A stretch of DNA of 64,000 bases from Nitrospira sp. CR1.3 (GCA_014055525.1 WIAH01000017.1:1-64000), one strand, 5' to 3'. Shown: positions 1-8,396, counted from the stretch's first letter. Numbers and translations are program-made. Notes: generated from the sequence alone by a model not told the origin.

Positions 1-51
1 CGTCTCGCGCGAAGAAGGTACTGGGGTCGTCAGCGTTTCTGCTAGCTCCAT
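1..51 (-). CDS. Start of a leftward ORF inside the IS end (partial, likely transposase)
   Basis: An ATG at 51 opens a frame of 17 codons that runs off the left edge, reading MELAETLTTPVPSSRET. An AGGAGAGG ribosome binding site lies about eight bases upstream. It sits where the first transposition gene of an IS21-like element would be. The visible residues are too few to recognise a family; assigning it as a transposase rests on position. Confidence 0.4.
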   Translation of the reverse strand, partial: MELAETLTTPVPSSRET

Positions 52-127
52 GTGTGTCCTCTCCTGGTTGTGGGAGAGGGGTCAATTTCACATGATGACA
101 GGGGTCAATTTGGCATGATTACTGACA
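1..127 (-). mobile_element. IS21-like element, terminal end (partial)
   Basis: Read on the minus strand, the element starts at 127 with TGTCAGTAATCATG and holds two near-identical direct repeats of the form TGTCA-(N)-CATG-(N)-AAATTGACCCC, at about 101-127 and 78-100. A TG terminus followed by tandem internal repeats and then a leftward ORF is the usual layout of IS21-family ends. A truncated crp/fnr reading frame abuts it at 128. The rest of the element lies outside the window, so the family is inferred from the end structure only. Confidence 0.55.
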
Positions 128-354
128 GGTCCGAACATGTCCCCCACCGCGAGCAATCCAATCGTCAGCTCGTTCCCCTCCCGATTCACTTGAGCGAGCT
201 TGATCTGTCCGTCACAAATTCCGAAGACCGAACCGCAACGATCCCCTTGCGCATACACCTCTGCCCGATGACGCATCGTCTTTACGGCAGCCGAAGGACA
301 GAGCCGCCCGAGTTCCTTAGCCGATAACTCTCTCCATATTGGCTGATCACTCAT
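128..354 (-). pseudogene. Crp/Fnr-family regulator, 5' fragment cut by an IS
   Basis: The frame starts with MSDQPIWREL and shows the first half of a cyclic-nucleotide-binding-like effector domain: a Cys (residue 19) in the N-terminal region, a GSVFGICDGQIKL strand pair and GLLAVGDMFGP. Host sequence stops at about residue 75, right after GDMFG. The frame then enters the IS terminus and ends at a TGA near 88. The rest of the beta-roll, the dimerisation helix and the DNA-binding helix-turn-helix are missing, so the product cannot bind DNA as a normal Crp/Fnr protein. The 3' part may survive beyond the element, outside this window. Confidence 0.75.
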
Positions 355-402
355 GACCCCAACCTCTCAAGACTTGCAGAGGGAACCTCAGAATGGTCCG
401 CA

Positions 403-1068
403 TCATGTTTTCATCTCCACGTCTAGCCCCGCAGCCTTCCATTCAGGAAAACCGTCTTCCAGGCGTCGAACTCGATATCCCTTCGCTCGGAGAGTCGCGA
501 CAGCTTCAAACGACCAAACACAGTAAGGGCCGCGGCAATATGCGACGATTTCGCGGCGCTTTGGAAGGTCGGAAAGCTGTCGCTTTAGTTCCGCGATCGG
601 GATGTTGATGGCCCCTGGGAGGTGTCCGAGTGAGAATTCTACTTCTGGACGGACATCGAGGACCGTTACTGTTCCGTCCTTGAGGCGGGTTGCCAGTTCT
701 TTCCGCGAGATGGCCTCAAGGCTGTCGCGATGGCTAAAGAAATCACGCATGACAGTTTGAATTTCCGCAATATTGCGTTCCCCAACCGCACCCAATGCTT
801 TGAGCAAGCTCACCACTTCCCCATCCCCTGCCAAGCGGTAGAAGATTCGCTTTCCCCGACGCTCGGCCTCAACCAAGCGCGCGCGTCGCAACAATTGCAG
901 GTGCCTCGAAGTATTGGCGATCGTAAGATCCGTCGCATTGGCTAACTCTTCGACGCTTCGTGGCCCTTGAGCCATCCGCTCGAGTAACTCGAGACGGTGT
1001 GCGTGGCCAAGGGCCTGAGCGACTTCGGCGAGGTTCTGGAAGATGACTTGTTTGGGGCCGCTTGACAT
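403..1068 (-). CDS. ArsR-family regulator fused to a rhodanese domain
   Basis: This 221-residue protein has an ArsR/SmtB winged helix at residues 1-95 (helix-turn-helix around 38-65) and a rhodanese domain at about 120-215 with the loop CRGPYC, the predicted catalytic Cys being 178. The CxC metal site of classical ArsR helix 3 is absent, so metal sensing of that type is unlikely. Rhodanese-ArsR fusions are known as regulators linked to sulfur or redox chemistry. It diverges from the hydroxylase at 1212 and probably controls that gene or itself; the ligand is unknown. Confidence 0.88.
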   Translation of the reverse strand: MSSGPKQVIFQNLAEVAQALGHAHRLELLERMAQGPRSVEELANATDLTIANTSRHLQLLRRARLVEAERRGKRIFYRLAGDGEVVSLLKALGAVGERNIAEIQTVMRDFFSHRDSLEAISRKELATRLKDGTVTVLDVRPEVEFSLGHLPGAINIPIAELKRQLSDLPKRREIVAYCRGPYCVWSFEAVATLRAKGYRVRRLEDGFPEWKAAGLDVEMKT

Positions 1069-1211
1069 CGTACCCGTTACAATCTAACATTCACGATAGT
1101 GATTGAATGATAGCAGAACCGATGGGAGGCGTGCAAGCCATAGTTCTTAGCCAGACAGAGCCGTCGGCCTTCGGAAACACATAACCATCCACTCACAGAC
1201 GAGAAGTTAGC

Positions 1212-2048
1212 ATGAAGACAGATGTGTTGATTCGCCTGACAGCTTTTCTCTTCGTGTTCAGTGTCATGGCGTTGTGGGAGTTGTTGGCTCCCCGACGCAG
1301 GCTTACGACTCCGAAAGGCAGAAGGTGGGCAGCGAATTTCACAATCGTCGTGTTGGATGCGGTGATTATCCGGCTTCTCTTTGCGGCCGGAGCGGTAGGC
1401 GCGGCGATTCTTGCAGCCGATCGTGGATGGGGGCTACTAAACCAGCTTAATTGGCCCGGATGGGTGGAAATACTCCTCGCTGTGGTAGGACTCGATCTGG
1501 TTCTCTACCTGCAGCATGTAATGTTTCACGCCGTGCCGCAGTTCTGGCGCCTACACATGGTGCACCATGTAGACTTGGATTGTGATGTGACAACGGGCCT
1601 GCGATTTCACCCCATCGAAGTCGCCCTTTCTATGGTGATTAAACTCGCTGCCGTGACAGTAATTGGCCCCCCACCCTTGGCCGTGGTCATTTTCGAAGTG
1701 CTCCTGAATGTGACGTCCATGTTCAACCATAGCAATATCCGGATGTCGCCAGCGGTTGATCGCATGCTCCGCTGGTTTATTGTCACCCCTGATATGCACC
1801 GCATTCATCATTCTGTTGTGACGCGAGAGACCAACACCAATTTTGGATTCAACCTGCCTTGGTGGGACAAGCTACTGGGCACATATCGGACTGAACCCAC
1901 TGCCGGGCAAGAAGAGATGACTCTCGGTTTGGAGCAATATCGAGATCCTGCTCGCCTCACTTTGACGAGACTGCTTGTGCTTCCTTTTGTCGGCACAACT
2001 GGAACCTATCCGCTGGGACGAGGATCAAGCTCGAAAGACATAGAGTAA
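1212..2048 (+). CDS. Sterol desaturase / fatty acid hydroxylase family protein
   Basis: The 278-residue membrane protein carries the His clusters of the di-iron fatty acid hydroxylase superfamily: QHVMFH (H102, H106), HMVHH (H115, H118, H119), FHP (H133), FNHS (H173) and MHRIHH (H196, H199, H200). Hydrophobic segments lie near residues 5-25, 45-70 and 85-105. Members use O2 and two irons to hydroxylate or desaturate lipids in the membrane; the substrate cannot be read from sequence. It is transcribed away from the ArsR-rhodanese gene, which may regulate it. Confidence 0.88.
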   Translation: MKTDVLIRLTAFLFVFSVMALWELLAPRRRLTTPKGRRWAANFTIVVLDAVIIRLLFAAGAVGAAILAADRGWGLLNQLNWPGWVEILLAVVGLDLVLYLQHVMFHAVPQFWRLHMVHHVDLDCDVTTGLRFHPIEVALSMVIKLAAVTVIGPPPLAVVIFEVLLNVTSMFNHSNIRMSPAVDRMLRWFIVTPDMHRIHHSVVTRETNTNFGFNLPWWDKLLGTYRTEPTAGQEEMTLGLEQYRDPARLTLTRLLVLPFVGTTGTYPLGRGSSSKDIE

Positions 2049-2139
2049 ATACCGTCCAGACAGGTAGTTCTGATGTCGCCGCGGTGAGGCATTCTCTTTT
2101 GTGAATGACTCCTTGTCTAGAAGCTCTTTGCATCTTTCC

Positions 2140-3243
2140 TTAAAACACCAAGCCGCAGACCCACCCGAGCACCAAAAAGAACCCAAACAACAATATCGAC
2201 AGTAACTTCGAGACTTCGCGCCACAAGAAAATGCTGGGAATAATGCTGTACGTGCCGAGTGTCATCGCGAACAGCATGACGTAGCCAGCCGGCACGCCTT
2301 GCTGCTGAAGTTGGGCGGCGAACATCACGTCGAGAGCGATGGGTACGGGTATGAATACGGAGATTAGGCTGACGAACGCAAGTCGCAATGGCGTCACTTC
2401 GGACAGTAGTGACTCCCAGGGAATTACCATGAGGAGAGTTGCGGACATGACGCTCGCGAGAAGCATGAGCGTGATGGTGGGTTTCAAGAGCATCCAGACA
2501 TGCTCGGCATAGCCCTTGGCCAGTTCACGAAACACCGTGGTGAATGGCTCTCGGCAGTCTCCAGCCGGGGGCAACTTGATGACGAAAGATCCTGCCTCAT
2601 CGCCCACGGCAAAGACCTCCAGTGGCTTCTCGCGTTCAAGCCAACGGATCAAGGAGGGCACGACGAACAGAATCACGAACAAGAGAAGGGCGTATTTGGT
2701 CAGACTCATGGCCAATGGCAGAGCCATGAACGTCATCGTGAGCACAACCGGGTTGAAGTTGGGCGAACTGAAGAGAAACCCTAGTGCGACTTCTACTCGT
2801 CCGTGGCCGCGGGTCACGCCACACGCGACAGGCACTGCACAGTTCGCACAGACGCCTCCTGGTACGCCAACCAAGGCGCCCTTGAGCGAATTCAGATAGA
2901 GATTCTTTCCGATCTTGAGTGGATAGTAGCGGAGAATCGTATGTACCAGGGCGCCGAGAAGAACACCGAACGTCATGCCGACCTTCATGCTGTCGAGCCA
3001 ATTGACGGTTGCGGCGACGATCCGGAGCCACATGGGCGCATCGGCCGCCATGGGCATCACCTGGATACTATACGCCATCGTTGGGAGGGCATACCCCTGT
3101 TGCCCTGCATAGCTGAGGAGTTGTGGATATCTGGAGGTGAACCAAAAGACGCTCAGCAGAACGACGACGGCGCTGACTAAAATGATGGGGCGCCAGTGGC
3201 ATCGAATACGCGCCATCGTGAAGGATGCTGTCGCAGTGGTCAT
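2140..3243 (-). CDS. Permease of the DUF318/YraQ (ArsP-like) type
   Basis: This 367-residue polytopic membrane protein has about eight hydrophobic segments. It carries the family motifs GVPGGVCANCAVPVACG and SSPNFNPVV in its first half and a second related half with PVPIALDVMFAAQL and GTYSIIPS. The family exports small anions or organic arsenicals in some bacteria; the substrate here is unknown. The frame could extend to 3477, but GGAGGAC immediately precedes a double ATG at 3246/3243, and a longer start would run into the zinc-ribbon gene just upstream. The paired Cys in the CANC motif fit thiol-binding transport chemistry (inference). Confidence 0.82.
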   Translation of the reverse strand: MTTATASFTMARIRCHWRPIILVSAVVVLLSVFWFTSRYPQLLSYAGQQGYALPTMAYSIQVMPMAADAPMWLRIVAATVNWLDSMKVGMTFGVLLGALVHTILRYYPLKIGKNLYLNSLKGALVGVPGGVCANCAVPVACGVTRGHGRVEVALGFLFSSPNFNPVVLTMTFMALPLAMSLTKYALLLFVILFVVPSLIRWLEREKPLEVFAVGDEAGSFVIKLPPAGDCREPFTTVFRELAKGYAEHVWMLLKPTITLMLLASVMSATLLMVIPWESLLSEVTPLRLAFVSLISVFIPVPIALDVMFAAQLQQQGVPAGYVMLFAMTLGTYSIIPSIFLWREVSKLLSILLFGFFLVLGWVCGLVF

Positions 3244-3301
3244 CATGTCCTCCGGCCGAAATGAGCGGGTGGCGTGTCTAAGTCCATTGGAACTGCCACG
3301 G

Positions 3302-3517
3302 CTATGACCGGTTGCCGCTGTTCGCCTGAAGCTGGACAGGCGGACACTTGGTGCTTCCGTAAGAGCAGAATACGCAACAGTCACCAGATTGTGGGCGTAG
3401 CACTGATTGGCATGATGGGCATTCAAACAACACGACACAGGCATCGGGCGGCATGTCGCGCTCCGTCGGCGTACCACAATTCGGGCAGGTAAGGAGCGAT
3501 CGATTCACTGTCTCCAT
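3302..3517 (-). CDS. Small Cys-rich zinc-ribbon protein
   Basis: The 71-residue protein has CPNCG near residue 11, a second CPSC pair near residue 34 and the striking run GDCCVFCSYGSTKCPP near 45-58. Two CxxC knuckles followed by a dense Cys patch indicate a structural metal (zinc) protein. The GDCCVFCSYG signature recurs in small uncharacterised bacterial proteins. It lies just upstream of, and on the same strand as, the DUF318 permease, so the two are likely co-transcribed. Function unknown; a role in metal or thiol handling with the permease is inference. Confidence 0.72.
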   Translation of the reverse strand: METVNRSLLTCPNCGTPTERDMPPDACVVLFECPSCQSVLRPQSGDCCVFCSYGSTKCPPVQLQANSGNRS

Positions 3518-3802
3518 AGCTATACGAGTCTACTCCTATTTCTGGATTCGAGTTAAGAGCGGAATTTATTCCTCCGTTCACAAGCAGGCATGAGTGACCT
3601 CGAGCCGGCGACGGATTGCTGGGCGACCTGCGGTTTGTTAGTGCGCTCCCCTTTGTAGATCTCCGCAGCTAGTAACTAATTAGACGTTTGTTGCTACCTG
3701 CCCTGCTACCAATACCAACCATGCTCGCTGAGCATCTGTCCCGATTGTAGCTTTGGTGTTGCCCGATGAGGACAAGCTTTTTGCAGACTTCGTGGTTATA
3801 TC

Positions 3803-3880
3803 TGGTGTCCCCAACGGGATTCGAACCCGTGTTGCCGGCTTGAAAGGCCGGCGTCCTAGGCCAGGCTAGACGATGGGGAC
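3803..3880 (-). tRNA. tRNA-Glu (anticodon TTC)
   Basis: On the minus strand the sequence starts GTCCCCATCGTCTAG, has the anticodon arm CCGGC-CTTTCAA-GCCGG (anticodon TTC), a T-arm with GGTTCGAATCC, and an acceptor stem that pairs GTCCCC with GGGGAC before an encoded CCA. All four arms close. The total length of 78 with CCA is normal for tRNA-Glu. Confidence 0.97.
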
Positions 3881-4039
3881 TTCAGGTGAGCCGTTGAAAC
3901 AGACTGGACACTTACCACACTCGAGGCCGGCCTGTCACTAGAGCGGCGGCCATTTCCATCGTCGTTACATGTCGCGTTTGGGCGGCCATATGGGGTAGGA
4001 TGGGGCGCCAGGAGGCCCGTTCCCGAGGGAGGATCGCAC

Positions 4040-4531
4040 ATGATAGCGCGCCCGCAGTTCATTTCATGGAACGTTGCGCTCTTGTTGTTGAGCAGCCTGT
4101 GGTTGACTCAATGCGCGCACGATACCTATCAGGAGCGGGCCGACCTCGTGAAAAACCATTCCGAGGCATTCTACAATCACCTGGTTGCAAATCGAGTCGA
4201 AGCGGCCATTCGGGAAAACGAACAGATCGAAGCGATGGCGAGCCGGATGGGTGAGACGGTGAGAAAACGCGCGGCCCAGCAAGGCACAACCCAGGCTGAG
4301 CGCGAGTTCGCCTTGATGAAGACCACCAGAGAAGCGGCTGCAGCGAATTGGCTCGCGCTCGGTCAATACTTCGCCATCAAGAAACAGTATCCCCAGGCCC
4401 GCGCAACCTACCAGCGCGTCGTCGACACCTATACCAATCCGACCGATCGGCCCTCCCGCGAACAGGCAGCTCGCGCGCTGAAAGACCTCGACATGCTCAA
4501 TCCTCCTGCTGCGGCAACTGCGAACCCGTGA
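4040..4531 (+). CDS. Lipoprotein with TPR-like helices
   Basis: The 163-residue protein has a lipoprotein signal peptide with lipobox LTQC (Cys25). The mature part is helical and charged. The segment around 115-155 (WLALGQYFAIKKQYPQARAT) resembles a tetratricopeptide helix pair. A Pro/Ala-rich tail follows. It probably sits in the outer membrane facing the periplasm. Its stop overlaps the GTG start of the next lipoprotein gene, so the two are translationally coupled. No specific function recognised. Confidence 0.8.
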   Translation: MIARPQFISWNVALLLLSSLWLTQCAHDTYQERADLVKNHSEAFYNHLVANRVEAAIRENEQIEAMASRMGETVRKRAAQQGTTQAEREFALMKTTREAAAANWLALGQYFAIKKQYPQARATYQRVVDTYTNPTDRPSREQAARALKDLDMLNPPAAATANP

Positions 4532-5085
4532 AGGATCGACCACACGCTCAGTGGATCATTTGCGTCCTTTATGGTTTCACGCTCGTCTGGAGTACTGGCT
4601 GCGTTCATAAGATTCATGTGACACCGTCTCCCCCACTGACAGCGGAAAAGCCGATTGCCGAATCGGTTCAGGTCCTGGTCCCGTTTCTCGCTCTGGAGGG
4701 CGCCGACCATATGCCAGGTATCGGTCTGCTGGAATGGCCGGCGAAGGATCTACAGGCTGCCGCTATTGATTACTTGCAGAGACGTCAGACGTTTTCATCC
4801 GTCGGCGATGGGCCGGGAAGTCTGACACTCACAATCAAAGCCTGGCTCACCATGCGGTCTCGTGGCGCTTATGTCTACAAACTCCGGTTGGAATCGGACC
4901 TTGGCCCGACGGGAAAACCCGCGATCAAATCCTATCTCGTGGAGAAGGAAGCTATCGGATCAGCCGTTCGCTGGGTAACTGCTTCAGATGAGAATCCTAT
5001 CCGACAGGCTGTGCAGGCTGCCTTGGATGACCTGGCTCAGCAAATTGAAGCCGAAGCCCTGCCGTCCCGGAAGGGAGCAAGCTAG
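4528..5085 (+). CDS. Lipoprotein, unknown function
   Basis: A longer frame exists upstream, but the GTG at 4528 overlaps the previous stop (GTGA) and begins a clean lipoprotein signal peptide ending WSTGC (Cys25), so this start is preferred. The mature part is about 160 residues with a mixed alpha/beta pattern, including a TLTIKAWLTMRSRGAYVYKL strand region, and ends in an acidic helix. It resembles the periplasmic lipoproteins that accompany envelope transport systems, but no family is certain. Confidence 0.75.
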   Translation: MKDRPHAQWIICVLYGFTLVWSTGCVHKIHVTPSPPLTAEKPIAESVQVLVPFLALEGADHMPGIGLLEWPAKDLQAAAIDYLQRRQTFSSVGDGPGSLTLTIKAWLTMRSRGAYVYKLRLESDLGPTGKPAIKSYLVEKEAIGSAVRWVTASDENPIRQAVQAALDDLAQQIEAEALPSRKGAS

Positions 5086-5099
5086 AGAGAGCGCGCGGC

Positions 5100-5345
5100 T
5101 TAGGAGGATCGGCGAGAGCGGGACAGCAACCAGGTTGCAGCGCTGCCCATCAGGAGACCCGACACCAACAACCCGCCGGCTATCCAAGGCAGCGCGGGCT
5201 TCCATGAACGACGGTCCCGACGGCGCAGTTCACGGCTCAGGTTCGGGACGTGGGATTCCGGTCCCAGCCATTCGTCCTTCGACTTGCTTCGCCATGATTG
5301 GCGGCTGCGAGGCACAGAAATCTGTTCTCTTGTTTCATCTTTCAT
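5100..5345 (-). CDS. Small single-span membrane protein
   Basis: The 81-residue protein begins MKDETREQIS, has a basic, Arg-rich N-terminal half (residues 12-48) and one transmembrane segment near 50-73 (WIAGGLLVSGLLMGSAATWLL) followed by RSRRSS. The predicted start overlaps the end of no other gene and lies 25 bases after the MarR-type gene on the same strand. The ribosome binding site is weak. Function unknown; co-transcription with the regulator is likely. Confidence 0.55.
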   Translation of the reverse strand: MKDETREQISVPRSRQSWRSKSKDEWLGPESHVPNLSRELRRRDRRSWKPALPWIAGGLLVSGLLMGSAATWLLSRSRRSS

Positions 5346-5370
5346 AGCGTTGTACAGGATTCCGGAACGA

Positions 5371-6078
5371 TCAGCTGACCCCCGCCCGATCTCCAGCGAA
5401 CACTGCCCAGGCATTCCGCGCCTGATCGGCGGTCGCGGCCTCATACTCAAGGCAATCGAGTCTGAGTGACGCGTCTCCGAAGGGGGCATTCACATAGGCA
5501 CAGTGATGCGGACGGTCCGGATCGACGTGGTGGTTTGGGTGGAAATACCGGCAGGACACGCACATGCGCGCCACCGAGATCTCTCCCTGTTCTTGGAGGG
5601 TGCGTATGACTTTGACAAGAACCTTGAGGAGTGAGGCCTGTTCCCCCTTGGCGAGAGTCTCGATCGCCCTAGCCAGATGATCAGGCTTGCCCGCAGAGGG
5701 ACCACAAGCCTGCAGCCCGCGTGCGGTCAACTCCACAGTGACGACCCGGCCGTCCCGACTCGTCCGGCGGCGCCGCACAAGTCGCTTGCGTTCAAGCGTC
5801 GCCACGGCTTCTGAAGCCGTCGGCAGCCGCACGATCAGCTCATTGGCAATCATCGAGACCTGGGCGGTCCGCCCCGGCTTGGAACGAAGCAATGTGAGAA
5901 TCTGCCGTTGCAACGGACCGAACCCCGGACGTCCTTCGCGTCTCCAAGTGCGGCTCTTCATCGCGAGGCCCAGCTTTTCGAGCCCCGAAGCCAATTGAGC
6001 GACCATCGGTTCCAGAACCTTGGCCCGGCCGTCGTTCGGCGTTCGCGTGGGTTGATCGAGAATCCGCAGTTCAGCCAC
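5371..6078 (-). CDS. MarR-like winged-helix regulator with C-terminal Cys cluster
   Basis: The 235-residue protein has a winged-helix DNA-binding region at about 50-125, with the wing LVRRRRTSRDGRVVTVELT typical of MarR proteins. A C-terminal extension (about 165-220) carries C173, C176, C193 and C209 with several His between them (CVSCRYFHPNHH, HHC). This extra module probably binds a metal or an Fe-S cluster and could make the regulator redox- or metal-responsive. It is followed by a small membrane protein on the same strand. Target genes are unknown. Confidence 0.8.
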   Translation of the reverse strand: MAELRILDQPTRTPNDGRAKVLEPMVAQLASGLEKLGLAMKSRTWRREGRPGFGPLQRQILTLLRSKPGRTAQVSMIANELIVRLPTASEAVATLERKRLVRRRRTSRDGRVVTVELTARGLQACGPSAGKPDHLARAIETLAKGEQASLLKVLVKVIRTLQEQGEISVARMCVSCRYFHPNHHVDPDRPHHCAYVNAPFGDASLRLDCLEYEAATADQARNAWAVFAGDRAGVS

Positions 6079-6192
6079 GGGGGCCTCTTTGAAAAAGCAT
6101 CATCGGGTCGCAGTCTAGTTCGGAGCCCGGGCTTTCGTCAAGTTCTGGCGTGCATTGCGGGAAACTCTTGCTCGTCGCCGGCAAACCGGCGG

Positions 6193-6561
6193 TCAGTCAC
6201 ATCCCACCCGATACCCCTCTTCGACGATGCCTTTCGCATTGGCGATGAAATGCAATTGACAATTGACGTTCCCCCCGTAGAGTGGAAGGAGATTGTACTC
6301 ATCAGCCTGCCCCGGCATGCGATCGATCGCAAAATCCCACACCATTTCAGTCCGGCCGTCCGCTCGTTCGTGGGGATGCAGGTTGGGCGGGCCCAATTCG
6401 TAATAGAGTTTATCGACATGACCGCCGATCCATCGGTTAATGACATCGTCCCACGTTTGGTAGGGACCCGCTACGTCCCGCTTGGACTTGTCGGGGACAC
6501 AACTCACGCCCGATAGGATCAGGCATCCCGACACGAGAGCAGCTACCGTCATTCGTTTCAT
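6193..6561 (-). CDS. Small lipoprotein, unknown function
   Basis: The 122-residue protein has a signal peptide ending LSGVSC (Cys21). The mature domain begins with a WDDVINRWIGG helix, then YYELGPPN and MVWDF, and ends with a Cys pair (NVNCQLHF and VGCD). The pattern of a helix followed by strands with a Gly-Pro-Pro turn resembles small SmpA/BamE-like periplasmic lipoproteins, though this is only a resemblance. It stands alone between the MarR-type gene and the Mla-type operon. Confidence 0.72.
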   Translation of the reverse strand: MKRMTVAALVSGCLILSGVSCVPDKSKRDVAGPYQTWDDVINRWIGGHVDKLYYELGPPNLHPHERADGRTEMVWDFAIDRMPGQADEYNLLPLYGGNVNCQLHFIANAKGIVEEGYRVGCD

Positions 6562-6706
6562 CGAGTTCGCTCCTCTTTGAGACGTGCTGGCTAACGTCGT
6601 TTCTCTTCGCGATCATGCTCCTCGGTGATCCAAATCCTTGCCCCCGCAACCGCCTCAAACCGTCCGGTAATGCTTCAAGTGATTCGGGGGAGAAGTAATG
6701 GGTGCA

Positions 6707-7354
6707 TTACGGTGAGGAGGAAGGCGTGGCGGACTTCACATCCACTGCGGCCAGTTCCTGCTCAAGATCCACCAGCACGAGACGTACCGCTTGCGAAAGT
6801 CCTCCAGCGAGCGCTTCGGGAGTTCGATCGGTCAGCGGTACCTCTCGGTGGTAGGTGCGCCGGAACGTGATCTTCTCTTCACTCGTCTCATCGACGAGGT
6901 GGAGTTCCATGCCCAGGACAGCTTTCGACGAACCAGCCGACCGGTAGTCTCCATAGAATTCCGACACGCTCCCTTCCAGCAGGTGCGTCGGCTCGATGTG
7001 ATTGCTTCCGGTCAGCACGAATCGGAACCGGTTCGATTTCGAGAGCCAGCCTTGGAATTGCTGGGTGACCAGCACGCTTGGGGAGACCAGCCACTCATTG
7101 TAGAAATCGTTTTCGTATTGCAACTCCCCGATCCGGTACACCATCGCGCGGCCGGCAAACATCGGCGAGACACGGATCTTGCTGATCTTCAGCACCATGG
7201 CCGCATCGGGAGCCGGCTCCCGCGGCTCGCCAGCCACATCCAATATGAACGACCGCTTCTCCGGGTAACTCTTACTCAGATTGAGACAGCCGGCGAGCGC
7301 GACCGAAACCATCGTGAGGCAGACCAGCCCGATCAACATCCCCCGAACGTTCAT
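6707..7354 (-). CDS. ABC-type transport auxiliary lipoprotein (PqiC/YmbA-like)
   Basis: The 215-residue lipoprotein has lipobox LAGC (Cys23) and the fold pattern of the auxiliary lipoproteins of MCE transport systems: an early FILDV strand, then ISKIRVSPMFAGRAMVYR, YENDFYNEWLVSP and a long helix with later strands. These proteins sit in the outer membrane and are thought to dock periplasmic MCE tunnels. Its ATG overlaps the stop of the MCE gene (ATGA). It is the last gene of the Mla-type operon. Confidence 0.88.
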   Translation of the reverse strand: MNVRGMLIGLVCLTMVSVALAGCLNLSKSYPEKRSFILDVAGEPREPAPDAAMVLKISKIRVSPMFAGRAMVYRIGELQYENDFYNEWLVSPSVLVTQQFQGWLSKSNRFRFVLTGSNHIEPTHLLEGSVSEFYGDYRSAGSSKAVLGMELHLVDETSEEKITFRRTYHREVPLTDRTPEALAGGLSQAVRLVLVDLEQELAAVDVKSATPSSSP

Positions 7355-8388
7355 CGCTTCACCGCTTGCGACCGCGGCGGCGGCTCCCCGAAGAGGACCT
7401 GCGAGGGGTATTGCTCGACGGCTTTCGTGAGATACCGCAGTTCCTCGGAGACCGACCGTAGGTTTTCCAGAACGTCTTCCACCTTTTCGCCCTGCCCGAC
7501 CAGCAATGCATCGACGCGACGAAGACTCTTGTTCAATCGAACCATCAGATCGGGCAACTGATCCGTCGCGGCGCGGACGTTCTTGGCTGTATGAGTCAGG
7601 TCGCCGGCAGTTAGCCGGATGTCTTCCATCGCCGCCGCCGAATCCTTGATGGCCTTCGCCAAATACGGGCTATCGAGTATTCGCCTCGCATCCTGGATCG
7701 TTCCGCGCAGTTCTGCCATGACTTGCTTGGCTTCCGTTCCCAAGTGTTCCGCATGGAGGTCATGGACCAACTGCGTCGCCGAGGTGATCATGGCGTCAAG
7801 ATCCTTGCTGATTTTTTCAAATTCCACCTGGTCCAGCTTTCTGGCGATGGACCGCAAATCAGTTCCCAACTCCGAAATGGCGCTCGGAGCCGAAGGAATG
7901 TACGGGGTTTTCGGAGTCCACACGATCTCCATCGGAGGATAGCGTTCGGGATCAAGAAATTCCGATTCGACGTACAGCACGCCGGTAATGCCCTGCGACG
8001 CCAGACGAAAGCGGAATCCGGCATCGACCGCCATCTTCATCACCGTTTCTTCGTTTTCTTCGGGGGAGTGAACCACCACGCTCGGACGGACGGACATCCG
8101 CACGACGACGACTCCCTTGTAGGGAAGGAGACCGACCTTCGGATTGACGGTAATTCCGTACTCCTCTCTGGCCAAATGAATGGATTCGACGCGTCCGATT
8201 GGAACGCCGCGAATCCTGACCGGCGCGCCGATTTCGAGTCCCTGGACCGATTCAACGAAATAGGTTTCCACCATGGCATGCTTCTCGAACCACTTGCCGG
8301 CTCCTAGGACGACGACCCCGATGACGGCCAGCGTCGTCGCACCGATGACGAAAAGACCGACCTTAAAGTAATGGGCTCTCTGAGTCAT
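7351..8388 (-). CDS. mlaD: MCE-domain lipid transport protein (MlaD family)
   Basis: The 345-residue protein has an N-terminal membrane anchor (residues 8-30) and an MCE domain at about 35-150 with VQGLEIGAPVRIRGVPIG. A long helical C-terminal region follows (about 175-330), absent from the short E. coli MlaD. MCE proteins form rings that pass lipids between the membranes. It lies downstream of the ATPase and overlaps the auxiliary lipoprotein by four bases. The long helical tail suggests a tunnel-forming rather than a short-ring type (inference). Confidence 0.92.
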   Translation of the reverse strand: MTQRAHYFKVGLFVIGATTLAVIGVVVLGAGKWFEKHAMVETYFVESVQGLEIGAPVRIRGVPIGRVESIHLAREEYGITVNPKVGLLPYKGVVVVRMSVRPSVVVHSPEENEETVMKMAVDAGFRFRLASQGITGVLYVESEFLDPERYPPMEIVWTPKTPYIPSAPSAISELGTDLRSIARKLDQVEFEKISKDLDAMITSATQLVHDLHAEHLGTEAKQVMAELRGTIQDARRILDSPYLAKAIKDSAAAMEDIRLTAGDLTHTAKNVRAATDQLPDLMVRLNKSLRRVDALLVGQGEKVEDVLENLRSVSEELRYLTKAVEQYPSQVLFGEPPPRSQAVKR

Positions 8389-8396
8389 GGCCTACG

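Noticed and set aside
393-608. Plus-strand frame over the ArsR-rhodanese gene
   Set aside because: It lies opposite a clear two-domain protein and has no recognisable motif.
2049-2139. Terminator between the convergent hydroxylase and permease genes
   Set aside because: Only an imperfect short stem is present with no T run.
3246-3477. N-terminal extension of the DUF318 permease
   Set aside because: It overlaps the zinc-ribbon gene in another frame, is not protein-like, and a strong ribosome binding site lies at the later ATG.
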